This document shows, in pieces, positions 7,401-11,885 of a stretch of 11,885 bases of DNA. The position numbers were made by a program, and so were the translations under genes. A model generated the notes under the pieces. The model made no database searches and was not told where the DNA came from. It saw nothing but the letters and a program-made list of their open reading frames with translations. Source of the DNA: Candidatus Omnitrophota bacterium. GTDB lineage: Bacteria; Hinthialibacterota; Hinthialibacteria; Hinthialibacterales; JAKPRU01. The stretch lies in assembly GCA_029557025.1 (NCBI GenBank), contig JAKPRU010000579.1, positions 1 to 11,885 of the forward strand. Direction: 5' to 3'. The first letter of the stretch is position 1; each line of letters opens with the position of its first letter.

Positions 7401-10400
7401 TCCCTCGACGGCACAACACGAATCTGGGATCTGGGGGATTCGGCTCAGGTCTCCGCCGCAACGCCCGAAGTGGAATCCGCAACAGCAGGCAATTCAGAAC
7501 CGGAGACGGAAAAGGGTGTTGCAGAGAGTGAAACGATCAGGAGTCATGGAACTCCATCCTCAAACGTTGTCGCATTTTCTTCCTTACGTGGTCCTTCCGG
7601 GGAGTCAATCTTCGGATTAGGGGAATTACTGTCGGCTGTCTATTCTCCCGACGGCAAGTACATCGCAACTTGTGGGGGACTTGGTGCGTTCCTGTGGGAT
7701 GTGCAGTCGAATCGGCTAATTCGCGCTTTCCTGGGACATACGCAAGAGGTTTATTCCGTGGATTTCTCGCCTGACGGAACGAAAATCGTTACGGGGAGTG
7801 ATGACAAAACCGCCAGGATTTGGGACACGGAAACGGGGGATCTGATTCGGACTTTTGCCGGACACACAAAAGGCGTTCGTGCTGCCGTGTTCTCGCCGGA
7901 CGGAAAGAGAGTAGTTACGGGGAGTTGGGATACTGCGAAGTTATGGGACTCGGAAACGGGCGTGGAGATTCGCACATTGTCAGGTCCCGAATCTGGTGTC
8001 TCTGACGTGGCTTTCTCGCCGGATGGAAAGAAAATACTGGCGGGGGGCACGGACAATACGGCAAGGATATGGGACGCTGAAACAGGTTCGGAAATTCGCA
8101 CCTTCACCGGCCATGGGGATCAGGTGAGATCCGTCGCGTTCTCGCCCGATGGGACGAAGGTCTTAACGGGAAGTAGAGATCAAGCAGCGAAGATATGGGA
8201 TGCGGAGACGGGATCGGAGATCCGCACATTTGTCGGACATACGAAAGATGTGTATTCCGTGGCCATCTCACCGGACGGGAAAAAAATCCTGACAGGGGGC
8301 CGTGGCAACATGCCGACGTTGTGGGATGCGGATTCCGGCACACAGATTCGGACCTTCGGAGAACCCGGATCGACGGCGATTTCCGTCGCATTCTCGCCCG
8401 ACGGAACAAGAGTCCTGGCGGCAGGCGGGGATATGAACGCCCATGTATGGAATATGGAAACCGGGGACGAGATACAAACCTTTATGGGCCATACCTTGCC
8501 CCTGTTCTCTACGTCGCTTTCGCCGGATGGGACAAAGATTGTGACGTCCAGCGGGATGCTGTGGGATTTGACTACCGGCAAAGCGGTTCAGACATTCAGC
8601 CGGGGAGAGATGCCGGACGGCCGGTTCGCCGCTTTTCTGCCTGATGGGCTAAAAGTCTTAATGGGGTCCACTCATGCCGTCGTGTTGCGCGATGTGGAAA
8701 CCGGAACGGAAATTCGAAGACTCAAAAAGATTACATTCACGGAGAACATCATGGCGTTGTCGCCCGACGGGAGGAGAATCCTGACGGGAAGTCACTGGAC
8801 AGCGAAGTTGTGGGATGTTGAGACCGGTGAGGAAATTCGAACGTTCTCCGGGCATACGGCTGGGGTGTGGTCTCTGGGGTTCTCTCCGGATGGCACCAAG
8901 GTTTTGACAGGCGCTCGTGATAACACGGCGAGACTGTGGGATGTCGAAACGGGAGCGCAGATCCAGGCATTTTTCGGACATGACGGTGCGGTGAGATCCG
9001 TGGCACTTTCGCCGGACCAGAAGAGAGTCCTGACCGGGAGTGAGGACAATACCGCGAAATTATGGAATGCGGAAACGGGAGCGCAGATACGCACATTATC
9101 GGGACACACAGGCAATGTGTCCGCTGTGGCGTTCTCGCCGGATGGGACAGAATGCCTGACCGGCAGCTGGGACGGAACGGTGAAACTATGGCGCCGCGAA
9201 TTAGTAAAGACATTTGTCCATAATGGTGCGGTTAGTTCTGTCGCCTATCTGCCGGACAGGACCCGAATACTGACCGGAAGCCGCGACGGCACGGTACGAA
9301 TCTGGCACTTGGGGGAGTTGGCGCAGGTCTCCGCTGCAGCACCCGAAGTGGAATCCGCAACAGCAGGCTCTCCGCTTCCGGGCTTGCCGAATGCGGAGCG
9401 GGGAGGGGAAAAAGAGACGGCAGAGAAATCTGTGGAAGCAATTGATCCACAAGCGACACTCGACAAGAATCTTGCTCAATATGCCAAATTGTCTAACGGT
9501 GTTATTCGCTGCACGGAGACGCGTCATTTTCCGGCCGATCCGTATCCGGAAGAGAGCGCAAGGGTGGATATTACTTCGTTCTCCCTTGTTTACCGTATTC
9601 CTTACAGTGATGAAGCAATTCGGCAATGGGTTGAAGCCCGGCGCAAACCCTATTCGCAGAGCTGTGAAACCACTCTGTCATTCTGTGGTGATGTGTATCG
9701 CTATGACACAAGAAGCGATCCAGGCCTGTTCTATCCTCATGGCTGCAACTTCACTCAGATCTGGGATGCGAACACGTATATTCTTATCAACCACTTATCC
9801 AAGACCGTACACGTTTACGACCTGCAGTCCTTCACGAACATGCTCTATGATGTGTATCCCCATCCCAAATTGTTCCTGAATGTTCCCGCATTTTTTCTTG
9901 CATCAGCGGAAGTGGGTGGGGTGACCCACGAAATCATTTGTTCACCCACTGATCCCTCACAATATGCGGTGCGAATATTCCGGCAAGGGCGTTTTCTGGC
10001 ACAAGCGGATATGGTTTCCGAAGGGTTCATCGGTTTCAGAAATGCGCAGTATTCAAGCGATGGTCATACGGTTTCAAACATCCGCACCGAGGGAGCCTTT
10101 CAGGACATTTCCGCGGTACCTTTGTTCCCAAAGCGAATATGGCACTTTCGCTCGATTTTAGCGGAAAAAGAAAGAGAGAATCTGAATATCAGTCCAGAAT
10201 GGCTATGGCAATTGATTGAGGCTCCGTCCTACGGGGAGGAATATACTGATCTAATTGTAGAGACGACGGTGTTTAACCTCGCTGACATGACCGAGCGGGA
10301 TCTTTATCCCACTATTCCAAAGGGATGGCACTACCAGGATAATCGTGCTGCTACGAGAGAGAAACGGATCAGCGAAGGCAAGGATGCTTTTGTTGGAGGT

Positions 10401-10544
10401 GAGATCCGGGAAGATATCTCCCTGGCCGTAGAAACACCTATTGCAAGTCTCAAGGAAATCTTCAATTCCCTTCCCAACCGCGAGCGAGGAAGGTCCGACT
10501 GCAACGCCGAGGGTGGAATCCCCGGCAGCAATCCCCAGGGATGA
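4416..10544 (+). CDS. Giant BlaR1-type M56 zinc metalloprotease with 28 WD40 blades
   Basis: 2042 residues; GGGG at 4405-4408 serves as ribosome binding site and the start overlaps the blaI stop. Membrane helices lie at about 17-40, 47-66, 163-190, 276-297 and 368-386. A Pro/Glu-rich loop joins helices 2 and 3. The M56 core includes PMAFGLFYPTVMVP, the zinc motif HELAH (261-265) and E302 in REDCCDD as likely third ligand, so it looks active. After the last helix, where BlaR1 has its penicillin sensor, come 28 WD40 blades in two 14-blade blocks (421-1007 and 1056-1633), typically SPDGTKVLTGS...LWD-ETG...GH. Residues ~1673-2000 are a beta-rich domain, possibly LolA-like (weak). The final ~16 residues read like out-of-frame sequence; the +1 frame continues into an STN/secretin-type module. 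A sensor role controlling BlaI is inferred from BlaR1. The blades should be extracytoplasmic. Confidence 0.9.
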   Translation: MNEWVLGVDQAASVWWTYVFHATWQGALVGLLVLAAVYLGKRLPAPLRYWLLLVALAKFLFPPFLSLPVGVFHFAGPVVPATPPAISIAMPVVPERSITVQPPMTLESSVTLEPSVSFEPSIPLQADLSSAPAPEDPNDDLVTSQIETPAPSQPALILPGWRTWLLAAHAVGFLLLVAWIVMQWILLMKATRRAQRVTEGDLYERFLSLCRQIGLQRRIRLLISAEQQAPMAFGLFYPTVMVPKSVAEDLTPAQADTILTHELAHHRRGDIWVNWTQLVLIAVWWFNPVVWLLSRALRRTREDCCDDLVLSRKLTTPDAYCETLLRAAAELSAPMPLGAVLGFAERVHPLANRLCRIMDGTIRRSARLSFVGLLAVVAVAIFLLPGLPSAQREEEKAEKATMENEAVGDHVILSSEIVPNSPLRGPSGESIYGLGNLQSVAYSPDGKSIATCGSLGAFLWDVETNRPVRAFYGHTEPVYGVRFSPDGTRILTVGGDIVRLWDVKTGNSIRSFGGHEKAIACAVFSPDGRRIVTAGGDGLAKVWDAETGAEIRTLSGHKAGVFSVAFSPDGKKVLTGSEDNTAKMWDAETGSEIHTLAGHKLLSHTRNVISVAFSPDGTKVLTRGGDGTAKIWDAGKGLEIRTYGSDFEEDMRVGFFVEFSPDGKMILSAASGARAALWDTESGAQIRKFGNPGSQSSSAVFSPDGTKVLAVNENMDVDLWDVETGGKIQTFTGHTSRVDCAALSPDGTKIVTSNGILWDVNTGKEEVRIFPPERFRGIGGSAAAFSRDGKKVLIGRKSVIWNVAIGGEFPERPSRQFEGNYLGLSPDGMPIITDGFMIELIKETGEMERFSGHTGDVLSVAFSSDGTKLLTGSRDKTARLWDVGTGSQIRAFQGHEDSVDAVALSPDGTKVLTGSQDKTARLWDAETGQEIERFERHTRGVSTVAFSPDGTAYLTGSTDGTVLLMRPGREPASFPHSGMVSSVAFSPDGTKILTTSLDGTTRIWDLGDSAQVSAATPEVESATAGNSEPETEKGVAESETIRSHGTPSSNVVAFSSLRGPSGESIFGLGELLSAVYSPDGKYIATCGGLGAFLWDVQSNRLIRAFLGHTQEVYSVDFSPDGTKIVTGSDDKTARIWDTETGDLIRTFAGHTKGVRAAVFSPDGKRVVTGSWDTAKLWDSETGVEIRTLSGPESGVSDVAFSPDGKKILAGGTDNTARIWDAETGSEIRTFTGHGDQVRSVAFSPDGTKVLTGSRDQAAKIWDAETGSEIRTFVGHTKDVYSVAISPDGKKILTGGRGNMPTLWDADSGTQIRTFGEPGSTAISVAFSPDGTRVLAAGGDMNAHVWNMETGDEIQTFMGHTLPLFSTSLSPDGTKIVTSSGMLWDLTTGKAVQTFSRGEMPDGRFAAFLPDGLKVLMGSTHAVVLRDVETGTEIRRLKKITFTENIMALSPDGRRILTGSHWTAKLWDVETGEEIRTFSGHTAGVWSLGFSPDGTKVLTGARDNTARLWDVETGAQIQAFFGHDGAVRSVALSPDQKRVLTGSEDNTAKLWNAETGAQIRTLSGHTGNVSAVAFSPDGTECLTGSWDGTVKLWRRELVKTFVHNGAVSSVAYLPDRTRILTGSRDGTVRIWHLGELAQVSAAAPEVESATAGSPLPGLPNAERGGEKETAEKSVEAIDPQATLDKNLAQYAKLSNGVIRCTETRHFPADPYPEESARVDITSFSLVYRIPYSDEAIRQWVEARRKPYSQSCETTLSFCGDVYRYDTRSDPGLFYPHGCNFTQIWDANTYILINHLSKTVHVYDLQSFTNMLYDVYPHPKLFLNVPAFFLASAEVGGVTHEIICSPTDPSQYAVRIFRQGRFLAQADMVSEGFIGFRNAQYSSDGHTVSNIRTEGAFQDISAVPLFPKRIWHFRSILAEKERENLNISPEWLWQLIEAPSYGEEYTDLIVETTVFNLADMTERDLYPTIPKGWHYQDNRAATREKRISEGKDAFVGGEIREDISLAVETPIASLKEIFNSLPNRERGRSDCNAEGGIPGSNPQG
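4728..4781 (+). repeat. Three 18-base repeats in the loop between membrane helices 2 and 3
   Basis: Three units (4728-4745, 4746-4763, 4764-4781) encode TLESSV, TLEPSV and SFEPSI, residues 105-122. They lie in a Pro/Glu/Ser-rich loop. The units are diverged, so this is an old expansion that lengthened a flexible loop. Confidence 0.6.
5676..7436 (+). repeat. WD40 block A, 14 blades, first copy of the internal duplication
   Basis: Residues 421-1007. It opens with LRGPSGESIYGLG, a lead-in shared with block B, and ends with DGTTRIWDLG. I count 14 blades of about 42 residues by the recurring SPDG, WD and ETG positions, enough for two seven-bladed propellers. Blades 8-10 are irregular (NGILWDVNTGK; then blades without GH or WD), and blade 13 lacks the WD-ETG segment. 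Block B shows irregularities at the same places. Confidence 0.8.
7443..7490 (+). repeat. Post-propeller linker repeat, copy 1
   Basis: 48 bases directly after block A, encoding AQVSAATPEVESATAG. By hand alignment 44 of 48 bases match the copy at 9321-9368, including 27 identical bases in a row. This is far closer than the blades around them. A weaker echo (TPRVESPAA) occurs in the +1 frame from 10504. Confidence 0.75.
7581..9314 (+). repeat. WD40 block B, 14 blades, second copy of the internal duplication
   Basis: Residues 1056-1633. It opens with LRGPSGESIFGLG and ends with DGTVRIWHLG, like block A. Blades correspond one to one with block A: blade 1 GAFLWDV, blade 6 ending in a GxPGS turn (QIRTFGEPGS against QIRKFGNPGS), blade 8 IVTSSGMLWD, and blade 13 without WD-ETG. 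A duplication of the whole 14-blade block, about 1.9 kb with its linker, explains this better than blade-by-blade expansion. Confidence 0.8.
9321..9368 (+). repeat. Post-propeller linker repeat, copy 2
   Basis: 48 bases directly after block B, encoding AQVSAAAPEVESATAG, four mismatches from the copy at 7443-7490. It is followed at 9376 by a second copy of the sequence found at the end of the last membrane helix (5564 on): LPGLPNAERGGEK here, LPGLPSAQREEEK there. The duplicated unit may therefore once have begun at the membrane anchor. Confidence 0.7.
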
Positions 10545-11412
10545 AACCTCAACCGCCGCGCCCGGTTTGGACAAGCGACTTGAGGGGCCGATGATCAGCA
10601 CGCGGACACCTTTGAGTCAGATCCTGAGTTTGATCGCATCTGAGGCAGGATTGAGATTTACGGTCGACCAGGGGATCAATCCGAAGGTCACCTTTTCGCT
10701 CGAAAATCCCACCGTGCAGGAGGTCCTGGATACCATCCTGCCGGGAGAGGGACTGGACTACATGGTCATGCCGGACGGAATGGTTCGGATCGGCCGGGCA
10801 TATACTATTATGCACTCCGACAGGGATCGCGATTCGGTCGATGCGAGTCGTCGTCGATCTCCTGATGAAAATGAACGAATCGAGGTATGGGGATTCTATG
10901 TCTACGGTTCGAGTCATGTCTCACAGGAATTGTACAATAGCCTGCAATCCCTCAAATCCGAAAACGGGAAGTTTGTGGCAGACGATGAGAGGAAGGTATT
11001 CCTGATTATCGACCGCAGGGAAACGATCCGGAGAATGAAGGAAGCGGTTGAGCACTGGAGACCCCCGTGTCCCGTTGTGTACTTTGCATATTTCGAGTTT
11101 CAAGACTTAGACGATAGATGGACATCCCAAAGCCCGGAAGCGGTAGAGACCCCCACCGCCGTCCCCGAAACTCCGGTTGCCACACCGACTCCCCGCCCGC
11201 TCGCGGAACACTACAACATCGAAAGCATCGTGGGAAAGGCAGCGGTCCTGATTGACTATACGCTCAAACCGATTACCGTCCGAGAAGGCACGGTAGTCGA
11301 TGACCCGTTGGGCAAGTTCGAAGTGGTAGAGATTGATGCGGATAATGGCCGCCTGCGGGTGAAACTCCTGTTCGATGGGCATGAAAAGTGGATAGAACAA
11401 CCGGCGCGGTAG
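10441..11412 (+). CDS. STN and secretin-N-type domain module, probably the frameshifted C-terminus of the M56-WD40 protein
   Basis: Up to 323 residues in the +1 frame relative to the upstream gene, overlapping it by 104 bases. TTG at 10441 has no ribosome binding site and no signal peptide. ATG at 10591 has a weak GAGG (10582-10585) but would start inside the STN domain. I therefore read it as the displaced end of the upstream protein. After a Pro/Thr/Ala linker, residues ~50-118 resemble an STN domain (TPLSQILSLIASEAGLRF, VTFSLENPTVQEVLDTIL). Residues ~148-205 resemble a secretin N1/N2 (NolW-type) domain (VSQELYNSLQSL, NGKFVADDERKVFLIID, then a helix with RRMKEAVEHW). A Pro/Thr linker leads to a small beta domain (GKFEVVEIDADNGRLRVKLL) like the GspC/PilP HR fold. 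STN and secretin-N folds bind peptides or partner proteins. Known M56 proteins of PVC bacteria carry C-terminal additions, as I recall. Confidence 0.72.
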   Translation: MQVSRKSSIPFPTASEEGPTATPRVESPAAIPRDETSTAAPGLDKRLEGPMISTRTPLSQILSLIASEAGLRFTVDQGINPKVTFSLENPTVQEVLDTILPGEGLDYMVMPDGMVRIGRAYTIMHSDRDRDSVDASRRRSPDENERIEVWGFYVYGSSHVSQELYNSLQSLKSENGKFVADDERKVFLIIDRRETIRRMKEAVEHWRPPCPVVYFAYFEFQDLDDRWTSQSPEAVETPTAVPETPVATPTPRPLAEHYNIESIVGKAAVLIDYTLKPITVREGTVVDDPLGKFEVVEIDADNGRLRVKLLFDGHEKWIEQPAR

Positions 11413-11477
11413 AGTGGGCACGGTAGACGGAGCGGACATGGCGGGGGACATGTGAGAGCCGTGCGGATTGAACGTAA

Positions 11478-11496
11478 CATGGGCGTCCCGCCCATG
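11478..11496 (+). repeat. GC-rich hairpin after the M56 operon
   Basis: CATGGGCG, a 3-base loop, CGCCCATG: a perfect 8-bp stem 66 bases after the last stop. There is no T-tract, so it is a palindromic repeat rather than a clear intrinsic terminator, though it may protect the mRNA 3' end. It lies 4 bases from the REP-like element. Confidence 0.55.
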
Positions 11497-11500
11497 AACC

Positions 11501-11526
11501 TTGGATTCCGGCTTTCGCCGGAATGA
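11501..11526 (-). repeat. REP-like palindrome, copy 2, inverted
   Basis: ATTCCGGC, TTTC, GCCGGAAT (11505-11524) with a TTGG tail on the left is the reverse complement of the element at 3866-3892, differing in the tail (CCAA against CCAG). The two copies point toward each other and bracket the blaI-M56-WD40-STN locus. Confidence 0.75.
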
Positions 11527-11614
11527 CGGAGGCAGGTTCGAGTCATCTTGCGTGGGCCAGCCCCCAAACGGGCTTGAGCCGCAGCCTGCAACATACCATC
11601 CCCTATCCCATCAA

Positions 11615-11642
11615 TTGACCTTCACACATAATCGGCTATTAT
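11615..11642 (+). promoter_or_regulatory. Sigma70-like promoter of the right-edge gene
   Basis: TTGACC (11615-11620), a 16-base spacer, TATTAT (11637-11642), about 45 bases before the next start codon. The rest of the 275-base gap (11413-11687) holds the two palindromes and nothing else I can support. Confidence 0.55.
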
Positions 11643-11687
11643 TCAACATGTCGGAACAATCGAATCTCGAAAGCACGGAGGATGACT

Positions 11688-11885
11688 GTGAAGGCAGCGC
11701 ACGACCCTATCAACCCTGGAATCTCCACTGCCCATCACGCTGTAATAATCGTCATACTTCTGACCGGAACTCTTGCGCCCTATCCCACAGGCGCGGCGGA
11801 TGCCCCCGGAACACAGAAAGTCCGACTCCCCTATAACAATCCTGACCTCGTAGTCGACCTGGGAGTGGGCTTGTGGGCCAATCCG
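11688..11885 (+). CDS. Start of a secreted protein, probably VCBS/FG-GAP type (partial)
   Basis: 66 codons are visible and the frame is open at the window end. GTG at 11688 has GGAGG (11677-11681) 6 bases upstream. An in-frame ATG at 11682 touches the GGAGG and is too close. A signal peptide is evident: a polar start (KAAHDPINPG), a hydrophobic stretch AVIIVILLTGTLA at about 19-31, and a small-residue end (TGAADA). The mature start reads VRLPYNNPDLVVDLGVGLWANP. From memory, such openings occur in VCBS/FG-GAP repeat proteins of planctomycete-like bacteria, where a D-x-DGDG-D repeat would follow. The repeat itself is outside the window, so that assignment is tentative; export and initiation are well supported. 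Confidence 0.6.
   Translation, partial: MKAAHDPINPGISTAHHAVIIVILLTGTLAPYPTGAADAPGTQKVRLPYNNPDLVVDLGVGLWANP

Noticed and set aside
6875..7414. Long minus-strand open frames opposite the WD40 region (also about 6341-6829, 7751-8107 and 8180-8581)
   Set aside because: They recur at each blade because the repeated codons of SPDG, LTGS and WD lack stops on the other strand. None has a ribosome binding site or a recognisable domain.
5676..9314. CRISPR-like or satellite array, from the regular recurrence of similar 126-base units
   Set aside because: The periodicity is that of ~42-residue WD40 blades in one open frame. The units are diverged and there are no constant repeats with unique spacers.
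4000..10544. A classical beta-lactam resistance locus (blaI-blaR1)
   Set aside because: The regulator families match, but there is no beta-lactamase gene and no penicillin-binding sensor domain with SxxK, SxN and KTG motifs. The sensor region is WD40.
10441..11412. An independent downstream gene starting at TTG 10441
   Set aside because: No ribosome binding site or signal peptide, although the domains are of periplasmic type. The linker echoes on both sides of the frame break favour a displaced C-terminus.
11478..11526. An intrinsic terminator after the M56 operon
   Set aside because: Both stems are good, but neither is followed by a T-run. The second stem is a dispersed repeat also found between two promoters.

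Overview
The window (about 56% GC by eye) looks like a chromosomal stretch from a heterotrophic Gram-negative bacterium of the Planctomycetota/PVC or Hydrogenedentota type. The grounds are the gene families: duplicated DUF1080 domains, a secreted BNR sialidase, a remnant of a DUF4091 (GH123-type) domain, a probable VCBS-type secreted protein, and a BlaI plus giant M56/BlaR1-type sensor pair. The phylum is an inference from gene content only.

Left half (1-3742), all on the minus strand. A sigma70-like promoter at 3792-3820 drives a secreted BNR sialidase-like protein (1688-3742). A decayed DUF4091 C-terminal fragment follows (1408-1672), then a secreted protein with two DUF1080 domains (211-1359). 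Last comes the signal-peptide start of another gene (188 downward) that is either very short or frameshifted. The intact genes encode exported proteins of glycan or glycoconjugate breakdown.

Divergent intergenic region (3743-3999). It holds the leftward promoter, a REP-like palindrome (3866-3892), and a near-consensus rightward promoter (TTGACA, 17-base spacer, TATACT). One 14-bp dyad lies inside that spacer and a near-identical one lies 32 bp upstream. The dyads are the probable BlaI operators.

Right half (4000-11412), plus strand. A blaI-type repressor overlaps by ATGA a 6.1-kb gene. That gene encodes a membrane-embedded M56 zinc protease with 28 WD40 blades beyond its last membrane helix. 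The blades form two 14-blade blocks that match one to one, so an array of about four propellers arose by block duplication. A beta-rich domain follows. The frame then breaks at about 10493-10504, and the +1 frame encodes an STN domain, a secretin-N-type domain and a small GspC/PilP-like beta domain (to 11412). The natural product may be one protein of about 2,330 residues that is frameshifted here. In the BlaR1-BlaI paradigm, an extracytoplasmic ligand would activate the intramembrane protease and relieve BlaI repression of its own operon; applying this here is inference.

Right edge. Two palindromes (11478-11496 and 11501-11526) follow; the second is an inverted copy of the element at 3866-3892. 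A good promoter (11615-11642) then precedes the start of a secreted protein (11688 to the window end), probably of the VCBS/FG-GAP type.
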